This document shows, piece by piece, positions 7,571-16,300 of a DNA stretch of 64,000 nucleotides. The notes under the pieces were generated by a model that saw only the letters and a program-made list of their open reading frames with translations, was not told the DNA's origin and did not search any database. The position numbers and the translations under genes are program-made. Position 1 is the stretch's first letter; each line of letters opens with the position of its first letter. Origin of the DNA: an uncultured Caulobacter sp. (GTDB taxonomy: Bacteria; Pseudomonadota; Alphaproteobacteria; Caulobacterales; Caulobacteraceae); contig CAJYMH010000014.1 in assembly GCA_913776195.1 (NCBI GenBank), forward strand, positions 88,535-152,534, written 5' to 3'.

Positions 7571-9070
7571 CTATTTCATCGTCGGAATGACGAAACTCTG
7601 GTCCGTCACGGCGCCGCCCTTGGGCCAGCGGCTCGTGATGGTCTTGGTCCGCGTATAGAAGCGAATGCCGTCCATGCCGTACTGGTTGAGGTCTCCAAAG
7701 CCCGAGCGCTTCCAGCCGCCGAAGGTGTGGTAGGACACGGGCACCGGGATCGGCACGTTGATCCCAACCATCCCCACCTCGACCTGCTCGGCGAACTCAC
7801 GCGCCGCATCGCCATTGCGTGTGAAGATCGCCACGCCATTGCCGTACTGGTGCTCGGAAGCCAGGGCCACCGCTTCCTGGGCGGTTTCGGCGCGGACGAT
7901 CTGCAGGACGGGCCCGAAGATTTCGTCGTGATAGCTTCGCATGCCCGGCTTCACGTGATCGAAAAGCGTCGGGCCAAGGAAGTAGCCTTCCTCGTGGCCT
8001 TGCAGGCTGAAGCCCCGACCGTCGACCACCAGCTCGGCGCCCTCGGCGACGCCCATCTCGATGTACTCCTCGATCCGCGCCTTATGCTGGGCGCTGACCA
8101 CAGGACCATAGTGAGCATCGGGGTCTGAGGAGACGCCGACCCGCAAGCCTCCGATGGCGTCGACGAGCTTGGCGCGAAGGGCGTTGGCTGTCGCTGCGCC
8201 CACTGGCACCACGACAGGCAAAGCCATGCAGCGCTCGCCAGCCGATCCGTAGGCGGCGCCGAGGATGTCGGCGACGGTTTGGTCCAGATCGGCGTCAGGC
8301 AAAACGACGCCATGGTTCTTGGCGCCGCCCATGCACTGCATGCGCTTGCCCGCCGCCGCGCCGCGCGCATAGACCTGCTGGGCGATGTCGGAGGAGCCGA
8401 CGAAGCTCACCGCCTTGATGTCGGGGTGATCGAGGATGGCGTCGACCACGGGCTTGCCGCCCTGGACGACGTTCAGGACGCCCGCCGGCAGGCCAGCCTG
8501 AATCGCCAACTTGGCCAATTCCACAGGCACGCTCGGATCACGTTCTGAGGGCTTGAGGATGAAGGCGTTGCCGCAGGCGATCGCCGGGGCGAGCATCCAA
8601 AGCGGGATCATCGCCGGAAAATTGAATGGGGTGATGCCGGCCACGACGCCCAGGGGCTGGCGCATGGAGTGGACGTCGATGCCTGGGCCGGCCCCAGTGG
8701 TGAACTCACCCTTGAGCAGATGCGGAACCCCGCAGACGAACTCCACGACATCAAGACCGCGTTGGATGTCGCCCTTGGCGTCCGACACGACCTTGCCGTG
8801 CTCGCTGGCCAAAAGGCGAGCCAGGCTTTCCATGTTCTCTTCGATGAGACGCTTGAACTCGAACATGACGCGGGCGCGGCGCTGGGGATTGGTCGCCGCC
8901 CATGCCGGCTGGGCGGCCTTGGCTGACCGCACCGCCTCATCGAGGTCCTCAAAGACCCCCAGGACGACCTCGGCTTGAGGGCGGCCGAGGCTCGGATCGA
9001 AGACCGCCTGCCGGGCGTCGCCCACGCCGCCGACTTCGACGCCGTCGATGAAATGCTGAATGAGCCGCAT
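7571..9070 (-). CDS. mmsA: Methylmalonate-semialdehyde dehydrogenase, CoA-acylating
   Basis: A 499-residue aldehyde dehydrogenase of the MmsA type, which converts methylmalonate semialdehyde with CoA and NAD to propionyl-CoA, the last specific step of valine degradation (also thymine breakdown). Diagnostic features: the FIDG start typical of MmsA, PFNFPAMIPLWMLAPAIACGN around residue 150, and the catalytic cysteine in GSAGERCMAL rather than the GQxC of most aldehyde dehydrogenases. Full length. It is divergent from a LysR gene, with a palindrome about 28 bases upstream of its start, which suggests LysR control. The other valine genes lie at 58-62.8 kb in this window. Confidence 0.95.
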   Translation of the reverse strand: MRLIQHFIDGVEVGGVGDARQAVFDPSLGRPQAEVVLGVFEDLDEAVRSAKAAQPAWAATNPQRRARVMFEFKRLIEENMESLARLLASEHGKVVSDAKGDIQRGLDVVEFVCGVPHLLKGEFTTGAGPGIDVHSMRQPLGVVAGITPFNFPAMIPLWMLAPAIACGNAFILKPSERDPSVPVELAKLAIQAGLPAGVLNVVQGGKPVVDAILDHPDIKAVSFVGSSDIAQQVYARGAAAGKRMQCMGGAKNHGVVLPDADLDQTVADILGAAYGSAGERCMALPVVVPVGAATANALRAKLVDAIGGLRVGVSSDPDAHYGPVVSAQHKARIEEYIEMGVAEGAELVVDGRGFSLQGHEEGYFLGPTLFDHVKPGMRSYHDEIFGPVLQIVRAETAQEAVALASEHQYGNGVAIFTRNGDAAREFAEQVEVGMVGINVPIPVPVSYHTFGGWKRSGFGDLNQYGMDGIRFYTRTKTITSRWPKGGAVTDQSFVIPTMK

Positions 9071-9097
9071 GGAAAATTCTCCTTTGCGTCCAAGGCT

Positions 9098-9109
9098 AGT
9101 TGCGCAACT
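9098..9109. promoter_or_regulatory. Palindrome in the mmsA/LysR divergent promoter region
   Basis: Perfect 12-base palindrome AGTTGCGCAACT between mmsA (start 9070, minus) and the LysR gene (start 9152, plus). A T-N-A-type palindrome in a divergent LysR intergenic region is the usual arrangement for a LysR recognition site. Binding is inferred. Confidence 0.5.
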
Positions 9110-9151
9110 TTGTCGTAGCTAGGCCAAGTGGCGACATGTGGATGTGCGCAA

Positions 9152-10054
9152 ATGCAGCAACTGAACTGGGATGATCTGCGCATCTTCCTGGCCGTCGCCC
9201 GCGGCGGCGGGCTTTTGCCGGCCGCACGCAAGCTGGGCGTGGACCACGCCACCGTCTCGCGTCGCTTGAGTGCGCTGGAGGGCGTTCTGGGCGAGCGTCT
9301 GGCGCTGCGCACGCCCCGCGGCGTCAGCCTGACCCCGGCGGGTCTGGCGATGCTCGACCATGTGGAGGGGATGGAGGCCCAGGCCATGCTGGGGGTCGAG
9401 ACCCTCGGCGCGACCAGTCGCGCGGCAGGGATCGTGCGGGTCGCCACGCCGGAGGCCTTTGGCAATCTGCTGGTCGCGCCGGCCGTCGGCGCGCTGCTCA
9501 CCCGCCATCCCGGTTTGCAGGTCGAACTTGTGCCCCAGGCCAGTGTGGTCAACCTGTCGCGCCGCGAGGCCGATCTGGCCATCACCCTGGCGCGTCCCGC
9601 GCAAGGGCGCCTTCGCGCTCAAAAGCTGGCCGACTACGGCCTTGGTCTTTTCGCCTCGCGCGAGCACTTGGCGCAGCACGGACCGGTGGCGAGCCTGGAC
9701 GATCTGCGTGGGCGCCCGTTCGTCTGGTATGTGGATGATCTGCTGGAGGTGCCGGAACTTCGCTTCATCGACGAGCTGGCCAGCCGAAGCGAGATCGCCT
9801 TTCGGTCATCCTCCATCGCCGCCCAGCAGGCGGCGATCGCGTCCGGGTTCGGCGTCGGCGTTCTGCACGTCTTCGCCGCGCGCCAGGATGATCGCTTGGT
9901 GCGGCTTTTGCCCGAGGCGGTGTCGATCACGCGCAGCTATTGGTTGGTCTCACACGCCGACCAGCGCGACCTGCCGCGCATCCGGGTGGTCAGCGAGTTC
10001 CTGACAGAGCTGGTGCGCGGCCATCGCGCCCAGCTGCAGGACGCCGCGCCATAA
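9152..10054 (+). CDS. LysR family transcriptional regulator, divergent from mmsA
   Basis: A 300-residue LysR protein: N-terminal helix-turn-helix (NWDDLRIFLAVARGGG, then LGVDHATVSRRLSALEGVLG) and a C-terminal substrate-binding domain. The start is placed at ATG 9152, giving the canonical MQQLNWDDLRIFL; an in-frame GTG at 9128 is possible but would overlap the promoter region. Divergence from mmsA and the palindrome between them suggest that it regulates mmsA, but this is context only. Its effector could be a valine or thymine catabolite. Confidence 0.9.
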   Translation: MQQLNWDDLRIFLAVARGGGLLPAARKLGVDHATVSRRLSALEGVLGERLALRTPRGVSLTPAGLAMLDHVEGMEAQAMLGVETLGATSRAAGIVRVATPEAFGNLLVAPAVGALLTRHPGLQVELVPQASVVNLSRREADLAITLARPAQGRLRAQKLADYGLGLFASREHLAQHGPVASLDDLRGRPFVWYVDDLLEVPELRFIDELASRSEIAFRSSSIAAQQAAIASGFGVGVLHVFAARQDDRLVRLLPEAVSITRSYWLVSHADQRDLPRIRVVSEFLTELVRGHRAQLQDAAP

Positions 10055-10060
10055 TCTGGT

Positions 10061-10077
10061 GGTGTCGAAATGACACC
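10061..10077. promoter_or_regulatory. Palindrome upstream of the amidohydrolase
   Basis: Inverted repeat GGTGTC-GAAAT-GACACC (6-5-6), 81 bases before the amidohydrolase ATG. A palindrome of the same geometry and outer sequence (GGTGAC-CTGAA-GTCACC) lies at 16216-16232 ahead of gabT. It is probably an operator; the cognate regulator is not identified. Confidence 0.45.
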
Positions 10078-10157
10078 GGCTTGAACGTCAAATGCACCTT
10101 TGCGGCGGGGGATTGATCCTGTTCGATCGCCGCAACGATCAGGGGAGTTCCAAAGTC

Positions 10158-11894
10158 ATGCTTAGCCGTCGACTGATGCTTGTGACCGCCGTCGCCTTCC
10201 TGGGCGCCTGCGGCGCGGCCAGCGCCCAGCCGGCGGACCTGCTGCTGGTCAACGCCAAGGTCATCACCGTCGACGCCAAGGACACCATCGCCGACGCCGT
10301 GGCCGTTCGCGGCAACCGCATCGTCGCCGTCGGCGACGTCTCCAAGCTGCGCGGACCCTCCACCAAGGTTGTGGACCTTGCCGGCAAGACCCTCTTGCCC
10401 GGTTTCATCGACGCCCACTCCCACGTCGCCGGCATGGCCAATGTGGAAAAGCACCACATCAATATTCAGGTGCCGCCGCTAAAGGACGGCGCCGCCGTCG
10501 TCGCGCGCCTGCAAGAAGCGGCCAAGTCCCTGCCCAAGGGCGCCTGGCTGGTGGGGCAGGGCACCTACAACCAGGTGATGCCCACGCGCGAGCAGCTCGA
10601 CGCAGGTCTGCCCGACAATCCCGTGCAGCTCATCTGGAGCGCGCACGATCACATGATCAATCACAAGGCCGCCCAGATCATGGGCATGACCAAGGACTTC
10701 CCCGATCCCAAGCCGGGGACGCCCGGCCGTTATGAACGCAATGCGCAAGGCGAGGTGGTGATCGTCCGCGACGCGCCGGCGCCTTGGCCCAAGGATATGC
10801 TGCCCGCCTTCACCTTCGAGGAGCGCAAGTCGGCCATCGCCTACATCCTGCGCGACTTCTACCTGAAGAAGGGGGTGACCACCGTCTCGGACATGTCCGA
10901 CGATGAGTCCTACAAGGCCATGGCCGCGCTGCGCGCCGAGGGCAAGCTGCCCACCCGCGTGCGCATGAACTACATGACCGCCAAGAACAAGGCTTCGGGC
11001 CTCTCCAGCGGCGCCGGCTCCGACATCATGCCGGCCCAGCGTCTGGAGAACCTGGGCCTAAAGCCTGGCGGCGGGGATGACTGGCTGCGTGTCGGCGCGA
11101 TCAAGCTGGCGCTCGACGGGGTCTGGGGCACCACCGCGGCCGTCTACAAGCCCTACTGGAAGGGCTCTGGCACCACCTGGATCGCCAACAACGTCGGCGG
11201 CGTCGCCTACAACCAGGAGGAATTCAACGCCATCGTTCTGGATTCGCATCGCCGCGGCTGGCAGGTCCAGACCCACGCCAATGGCGACCGCGCCCAGGAC
11301 ATCACCTTGACCGCCTATGAGGCGGCGCAGAAAGCCTATCCGCGGGCCGATGCGCGCATGCGCATCGAGCACTTCGCCCACTTCCTTGTCGAGGACCCTC
11401 AGCGCACCGAAGAGCGCCTCAGAAGAATGAAGGACGGCAAGGTCATCTCCTCGTCGCAACCGGCCTTCTTGTGGCGTCTGACCGACGTCAACGTCCAAGA
11501 GCCGGACGTGAAGTTCTTCCCCATGAAGACCATGATCGACCGCGGCTTCCACGTGGCCGGCGGCGTCGACACCGTTGGCACGCAGAACTTCGCCACCTAT
11601 CCGATGTTCTCCATCGCCAGGGCGGTCAATCGCGACACCAAGTTTGGGACCGTGACCCAGCCGCAAGAGGCGATCAGCGTCATGGACGGCATCCGGATGT
11701 TCACCATCTGGAGCGCCGAAGCCAACTTCATGGAAAAGGATTTCGGCTCCATCGAAGTGGGCAAGGTCGCCGATCTGGTGGTGTTGGGCGAAGATCCGCT
11801 GACCGTCGACAAGAAGAAGCTCCAGACCATCCCCGTCGACATGACGATCCTCGACGGCAAGGTCGTCTGGTCGTCCGGCGCGCCTCAATCCTAG
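10158..11894 (+). CDS. Exported amidohydrolase, YtcJ-like (amidohydrolase 3 family)
   Basis: A 578-residue metal-dependent amidohydrolase. After a signal sequence ending near residue 24 (ending ACGAASAQ; LGAC could be a lipobox), the composite N-terminal domain carries DLLLVNAKVITVDA and the metal-binding H-x-H in LLPGFIDAHSHV. Further signatures are QTHANGDRA and the C-terminal GKVADLVVLGEDP. YtcJ-type enzymes hydrolyse N-formyl or related amide bonds; the true substrate here is unknown. ATG 10158 is chosen for AGGGGAG upstream and the signal peptide. A LysR gene follows 78 bases later on the same strand, a plausible regulator. Confidence 0.88.
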   Translation: MLSRRLMLVTAVAFLGACGAASAQPADLLLVNAKVITVDAKDTIADAVAVRGNRIVAVGDVSKLRGPSTKVVDLAGKTLLPGFIDAHSHVAGMANVEKHHINIQVPPLKDGAAVVARLQEAAKSLPKGAWLVGQGTYNQVMPTREQLDAGLPDNPVQLIWSAHDHMINHKAAQIMGMTKDFPDPKPGTPGRYERNAQGEVVIVRDAPAPWPKDMLPAFTFEERKSAIAYILRDFYLKKGVTTVSDMSDDESYKAMAALRAEGKLPTRVRMNYMTAKNKASGLSSGAGSDIMPAQRLENLGLKPGGGDDWLRVGAIKLALDGVWGTTAAVYKPYWKGSGTTWIANNVGGVAYNQEEFNAIVLDSHRRGWQVQTHANGDRAQDITLTAYEAAQKAYPRADARMRIEHFAHFLVEDPQRTEERLRRMKDGKVISSSQPAFLWRLTDVNVQEPDVKFFPMKTMIDRGFHVAGGVDTVGTQNFATYPMFSIARAVNRDTKFGTVTQPQEAISVMDGIRMFTIWSAEANFMEKDFGSIEVGKVADLVVLGEDPLTVDKKKLQTIPVDMTILDGKVVWSSGAPQS

Positions 11895-11971
11895 GGTTGA
11901 GGCGGCGACGCTTCGCACTTTGACATCATTGGCCGGCGGCTGGATGCTCCTTCGCGAGTGTGCGAGAGGCG

Positions 11972-12955
11972 ATGAGCAAGACCGACCCCAAAACTGACCA
12001 GAAGCTTGAGGCGCGCGGCGGCTCCAACCGCCGGCTGCTGCCGCCGTTCGCCGCGCTTCGCGCCTTCGAAGCCATTGGCGCCTTGGGCGGCATCCGTCGC
12101 GCGGCGGCGGAGCTTGCGGTCGATCACGCGGCGGTCAGTCGACACCTTCGCGCGCTGGAGGACTGGGCGGGGGTCAAGCTGGTGGATCGCACGCGCGGCG
12201 GCCACTTGACCGCCGAGGGCGAGCGCTATCACGCACGCATCAGCGCCGCCTTCGACGAAATCGGCAAGGCGACGGCCGATCTTACCCGCCGCGGTGATGA
12301 CCGTCGTTTGCTGATCTGGTGCGTGCCGGGGTTCGCCTACCGCTGGCTGAACGGCCGCCTCGCTGAGTTCAGCGCGGCCAACCCCGACATCGATCTTGAG
12401 GTGAGGCCCACCGACCACGCGCCTGATTTCAGCCTCCATCAGGCCGACGCGGACATTCGCTATGTGCGCGACTTCGCCCCGCCGGTGGCCGATGACATCC
12501 AGACCCTGGAATTTGCGCGGCCCGTGGTCTTCCCGGTCGGCGCGCCCAGCTACATCGCCGATTTGGGCAAGGCGGCGCCGACGGCGGCGCTGCTCGACAA
12601 GATCTTGCTGCATGAGGAGGACGACGAGGAATGGCGCGCTTGGCTCGCTGAGCGTGGCGTCCCGATGCTTGATCGCGTTCCAGGACCGCGCCTGTGGCAC
12701 GCGCATCTGACGTTGGACGCCGCAAGACGAGGTCAGGGACTTGCGCTCACCAACTCCTTGTTGCTCGCAGGCGAGCTGGAAAGCGGCGTTCTGGCCCGAT
12801 GCCCCGTCGCCCTGGGCGAACCGGAGATAGGCTTTGGCGCTTACGCCTTCCGCGCCCGACGCGACCGTTGGCGGGACCGCAACATCGTTCGCTTCCGGCG
12901 CTGGTTGCAGCAGGCGGCTCAGCGCGACGCGCCCGAACTCATCGCTGCTGAGTAA
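11972..12955 (+). CDS. LysR family transcriptional regulator, GcvA-like
   Basis: A 327-residue LysR protein of the GcvA-type subgroup: LPPFAALRAFEAIGALGGI then AAAELAVDHAAVSRHLRALE in the N-terminal domain, and a C-terminal effector domain. ATG 11972 is preferred to the in-frame GTG 11960 because GAGAGG lies at the right distance. It follows the amidohydrolase and is convergent with the His-tailed secreted protein, ten bases apart. Role presumably local control of the amidohydrolase; unproven. Confidence 0.9.
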   Translation: MSKTDPKTDQKLEARGGSNRRLLPPFAALRAFEAIGALGGIRRAAAELAVDHAAVSRHLRALEDWAGVKLVDRTRGGHLTAEGERYHARISAAFDEIGKATADLTRRGDDRRLLIWCVPGFAYRWLNGRLAEFSAANPDIDLEVRPTDHAPDFSLHQADADIRYVRDFAPPVADDIQTLEFARPVVFPVGAPSYIADLGKAAPTAALLDKILLHEEDDEEWRAWLAERGVPMLDRVPGPRLWHAHLTLDAARRGQGLALTNSLLLAGELESGVLARCPVALGEPEIGFGAYAFRARRDRWRDRNIVRFRRWLQQAAQRDAPELIAAE

Positions 12956-12964
12956 ACCGTCAGA

Positions 12965-13486
12965 TCAGTGGGTGTGGTCCCCACCGCTATGATGATGACC
13001 TTCATAGCGCTCGGCCTCGGCATGAATTTGGGCGAGCCGGGCCTCGAGCTTGGCGGGGAGGTCGTCGCTATCGGCCCTAAAGGCGACGATGTAGCGAGGC
13101 TCCATCCAGTCTTCGACCTGGCCGGAACGGACCGCTTCAAGATCGCCTGACGCATTGAGCGCGTAGCGGGTCTGCAGTCCTGCGCGCTCAACGATCCAAG
13201 CGTTTGGCGTGAACCGCACCTGGCTGACGACGGTCGGCGCGAACGGCGCAAAGGCCTTGCCGCTCTTCCCATCGCCCAGTTCGATGCGTTCGAGCGGCGC
13301 GCCTGCCGTGCGCAGCTCGACGCTGTCTTCATCAAGGCGCACGATCTCCACCGCGACGGGGCGGCCCTGGGCGTCCGGCGTAACGAAGCTCTTGCCCGCC
13401 AACGCGGTCACAAGGCCGGCTTCAGCGGCGCAGGCTGCTGAGCCAAGGCCGGTGCAAAGCGTCAGGACGATGGCGGTAAGGTTCAA
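12965..13486 (-). CDS. Secreted hypothetical protein with histidine-rich C-terminus
   Basis: A 173-residue protein with a signal peptide (about residues 1-20, ending AACAAE) and no recognised domain. It ends GHHHSGGDHTH, seven residues of which could bind zinc, copper or nickel. The start is preceded by AGAGGAG. Codon use looks normal for the window, so it is probably a real gene. It is monocistronic and convergent with the LysR gene. The tail suggests a periplasmic metal-binding or metal-sensing role, but function is unknown. Confidence 0.72.
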   Translation of the reverse strand: MNLTAIVLTLCTGLGSAACAAEAGLVTALAGKSFVTPDAQGRPVAVEIVRLDEDSVELRTAGAPLERIELGDGKSGKAFAPFAPTVVSQVRFTPNAWIVERAGLQTRYALNASGDLEAVRSGQVEDWMEPRYIVAFRADSDDLPAKLEARLAQIHAEAERYEGHHHSGGDHTH

Positions 13487-13671
13487 GCTGGCTCCTCTTC
13501 GATCAGGGATTGAGGCCGCTGGCGCGCCGCCCGGTCAAGTCGAACCTGATCGCAAGGCGGAGGCAAACGCGCTCGATGTGGTGACTTTAGGACACCGACC
13601 AACTTGGCTTTCACACCTTCTCGAACTGCGACAAAGCCGTGAATGCTTGACGCACAGATTATGAGATCGCA

Positions 13672-13687
13672 CCCGCTTCAAAGCGGG
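13672..13687. promoter_or_regulatory. Inverted repeat upstream of the second TonB-dependent receptor
   Basis: CCCGCTT-CA-AAGCGGG (7-2-7), ending 38 bases before the receptor ATG at 13725. It could be an operator or a leader hairpin; no T-run follows. Confidence 0.4.
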
Positions 13688-13724
13688 CTCGCCGATCTTG
13701 GGGAAGAGCAAGGGGATCGTGCAG

Positions 13725-16097
13725 ATGAAGTTCAGCTTACAAGGTCGGACGAGGCTTCTAACCGGCGTCGCGCTCACCGCGCTGTGCGCCGCCGCAGGAT
13801 CTAGCGCCCTGGCTCAGACGGCGGGGGAAGGCGAGCTCTCCGAGATCATCGTCACCGCCACCAAGCAGTCGGTCAGCCTCTCCAAGGTGCCGCTGAGCGT
13901 CAGCGCCTACACTCAAGAGACCATGGACCGGCGCGGTATTCGCGACATCCGCGATATCGTCTCCCAAACGCCTGGTGTGGACATACCCGCCGATCCTCGT
14001 CAGCAGCGCATCTCCATCCGCGGCATCGACTCCACCGCCGGCGCCGCCACCTCGGCGGTCTATATCGACGACACGCCGGTCCAGGCGCGCAACGCCTCGA
14101 TCAACTACGCCGGCTCCACCATTCCGTTCATCTTCGACCTGGACCGCATCGAAGTCCTGCGCGGCCCGCAAGGCACGCTCTTTGGGTCCAGCTCCCAGGG
14201 CGGCGCCATCCGCTTCATCACGCCCACGCCCAGCCTGACCGACTACAGCGTCTACGCCCGGGCCCGCGCCAGCATCGTCAAGGGCGGCGACCCCAGCTAT
14301 GAGGGCGGCGTCGCCGTCGGCGGTCCGATCATCGAAGACCGTCTGGGCTTCCGCGTCAGCTTCATGCAGCGCAACGAAGGCGGCTGGATCGACCGTCAGA
14401 GCTGGCAAAACCCTGACCGTCGACAGCAAAACGCCAACTCCATGGAAGCCTCAGTCTTCCGCGGCGCGCTGAACTTCCAGGCCACCGATTGGCTTTCGAT
14501 CCAGCCGAGCCTCTACTATCAAAACGTCAAGCAGGACGACCGGCCGCTGCTCTACACGCGCTGCCCGGCGGTCACACCCTTGAACCCCGCCCTCAATCCT
14601 TGCCCGCTCGGCGTCGCCGACCCCAAGGATGGCCGCCAGATCAGCTATGCGGCCATGGCCCAGCCGCAAAGCGACCGCTTTATCTTGCCGGCCCTGAAGA
14701 TGGTGGCCGAAGGCGAGGCGGTGACCCTGACGTCGGTGAGCTCCTACCTCTACCGCCATTCCAACGCCACCAACGACGCTCTGCACGGCAACGACCGGGT
14801 CTCCTTGGGCGCGCCTTGGCTCTTCCCGATCATTCCGGGTCGCGAACTCTTCACCTGGCAAAACCCCGTCGCCGACCAGCGGCTGCAGACCCAGGAAATC
14901 CGCCTCAACAGCAATGACGCCGAGGCTCGTCTGCGCTGGACGATCGGCGGCTACTATTCGCGCAGCTCGCTCAAGTCGGACGTGCCGATCAACTCGCCGC
15001 ACCACCCGGACGCCTATCGCATCCGCTTTGGCGTGCCGCTGGCCGCCGCCCGCTTCATGGTCGGGCCGGCTCGCTATTACGGCAACGAGGCGACGGTGGA
15101 GAAGACCTTGGCGGTCTTCGGTAATGTCGACTTCGAGGTCATCGAGGATCTGACCCTCAGCGTGGGCGGTCGCTACTCGAAGGACACGCTGACCTACGAC
15201 ATCGTCGAGCGCGGCATCTCATACGCGGGCGGCATCGCCACCGCGGCAGGCAAGCTTTCGGAAAAGCCCTTCACGCCGCGGGTGGCCCTGTCGTGGCAGC
15301 AAAGCGATGAGACCTTGGTCTACGGCTCGTGGGCTCGCGGCTACCGCACCGGCGGCGTCAACAAGGCGGTCCCCGATATCTGCGCCGCCGACCTGGCGGT
15401 CCTGGGCATCGATGGGGGCAACACCTATGACAGCGACAAGACCAGCACCTACGAGCTGGGCGTCAAAAGCTCGCTGTTCGATCGCAAACTGACCTTCCAG
15501 GCCTCCGTCTTCCACACCAAGTGGACGGACATCCAGCAGCAGATCCGTCTGCCCTGCGCCTTCAGCCTGGTGGCCAACACCGCAGAAGCCACCTCAAAGG
15601 GCGGCGACCTCAATGTCAGCTTCCGCGCCACCAACAACCTCACCTTGAGCGCCGCGGTCGGCTATAACGACGCCTACTACAACGACACCATCATCGTCGG
15701 AACGGCGCCCTTGGTTTTCGAGGGGCAGACGCTGGGCGCCACGCCCTGGACGGTCAATCTGACCGGCGAGTATCGCTTCATGGCGGCCAATCGCGACGGC
15801 TTTGTTCGTGTGCAGTACAACTCGCGTTCGGACAACGACGGGCCGTTCCCTTACCAAAATCCCCGCTCTTCGCTCTACGACGCCACCCGTCCCGACGGCG
15901 CCTATGGCTCAAAGCAGCTCGACGCGCGGGTGGGCCTCTACGTCACCAACCAGGTCCTGATGGAGCTCTACGCAGAGAACCTCCTGAACAACCAGGACTG
16001 GCTGACCAACTTCCCGCAGTACCAAGGCGGCTCGCTTTGGCTGGGCACGACCCTCAAGCCGCGCGTGGTCGGCGTGCAGGCCACGGCTCGCTTCTAA
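13725..16097 (+). CDS. TonB-dependent receptor (second)
   Basis: A 790-residue outer-membrane receptor. ATG 13725, with AGGGGA upstream, gives a signal peptide ending SSALAQ; then the TonB-box-like SEIIVTATK, the plug (about residues 45-155; ISIRGIDSTAGAATSAVYID, IEVLRGPQGTLFGSSSQGGA) and a barrel ending ATARF. It has no STN domain. The VYIDD / RGPQGTLFG type of plug is common in receptors for plant- or xenobiotic-derived organic compounds, which is only a hint. It stands alone with an inverted repeat upstream and a strong terminator downstream. Ligand unknown. Confidence 0.93.
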   Translation: MKFSLQGRTRLLTGVALTALCAAAGSSALAQTAGEGELSEIIVTATKQSVSLSKVPLSVSAYTQETMDRRGIRDIRDIVSQTPGVDIPADPRQQRISIRGIDSTAGAATSAVYIDDTPVQARNASINYAGSTIPFIFDLDRIEVLRGPQGTLFGSSSQGGAIRFITPTPSLTDYSVYARARASIVKGGDPSYEGGVAVGGPIIEDRLGFRVSFMQRNEGGWIDRQSWQNPDRRQQNANSMEASVFRGALNFQATDWLSIQPSLYYQNVKQDDRPLLYTRCPAVTPLNPALNPCPLGVADPKDGRQISYAAMAQPQSDRFILPALKMVAEGEAVTLTSVSSYLYRHSNATNDALHGNDRVSLGAPWLFPIIPGRELFTWQNPVADQRLQTQEIRLNSNDAEARLRWTIGGYYSRSSLKSDVPINSPHHPDAYRIRFGVPLAAARFMVGPARYYGNEATVEKTLAVFGNVDFEVIEDLTLSVGGRYSKDTLTYDIVERGISYAGGIATAAGKLSEKPFTPRVALSWQQSDETLVYGSWARGYRTGGVNKAVPDICAADLAVLGIDGGNTYDSDKTSTYELGVKSSLFDRKLTFQASVFHTKWTDIQQQIRLPCAFSLVANTAEATSKGGDLNVSFRATNNLTLSAAVGYNDAYYNDTIIVGTAPLVFEGQTLGATPWTVNLTGEYRFMAANRDGFVRVQYNSRSDNDGPFPYQNPRSSLYDATRPDGAYGSKQLDARVGLYVTNQVLMELYAENLLNNQDWLTNFPQYQGGSLWLGTTLKPRVVGVQATARF

Positions 16098-16110
16098 ACC
16101 CTCCAGAAGT

Positions 16111-16137
16111 GGCGGACCCAAACTCGTCGGGTCCGCC
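16111..16137 (+). other. Stem-loop downstream of the second receptor
   Basis: Perfect 9-bp stem GGCGGACCC / GGGTCCGCC with a 9-base loop, 14 bases after the receptor stop. No T-run follows immediately; it probably stabilises the message end together with the terminator at 16151. Confidence 0.55.
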
Positions 16138-16150
16138 TACCTCCGACCCT

Positions 16151-16180
16151 GGGCGCCGCGCTTTGCGGCGCCCTTTTTTT
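16151..16180 (+). terminator. Rho-independent terminator of the second receptor
   Basis: Perfect 9-bp stem GGGCGCCGC / GCGGCGCCC with a 5-base loop followed directly by seven T. It is the clearest intrinsic terminator in the window and isolates the receptor from the gab operon. Confidence 0.92.
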
Positions 16181-16215
16181 GATGCGCGATACCCGCGTGG
16201 GACGCGCGCCGTTGA

Positions 16216-16232
16216 GGTGACCTGAAGTCACC
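16216..16232. promoter_or_regulatory. Palindrome upstream of gabT
   Basis: Inverted repeat GGTGAC-CTGAA-GTCACC (6-5-6), 69 bases before gabT. Same geometry and outer bases as 10061-10077. Probable operator of the GABA/amine operon; regulator unknown, and no regulator gene lies inside the operon. Confidence 0.5.
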
Positions 16233-16300
16233 GAAGAGGGCCGCGATATCGCCTGTGCCCCTAAAGTCGAAGCAGCGAGATTGGCCCCGTTCCCTCCAAT

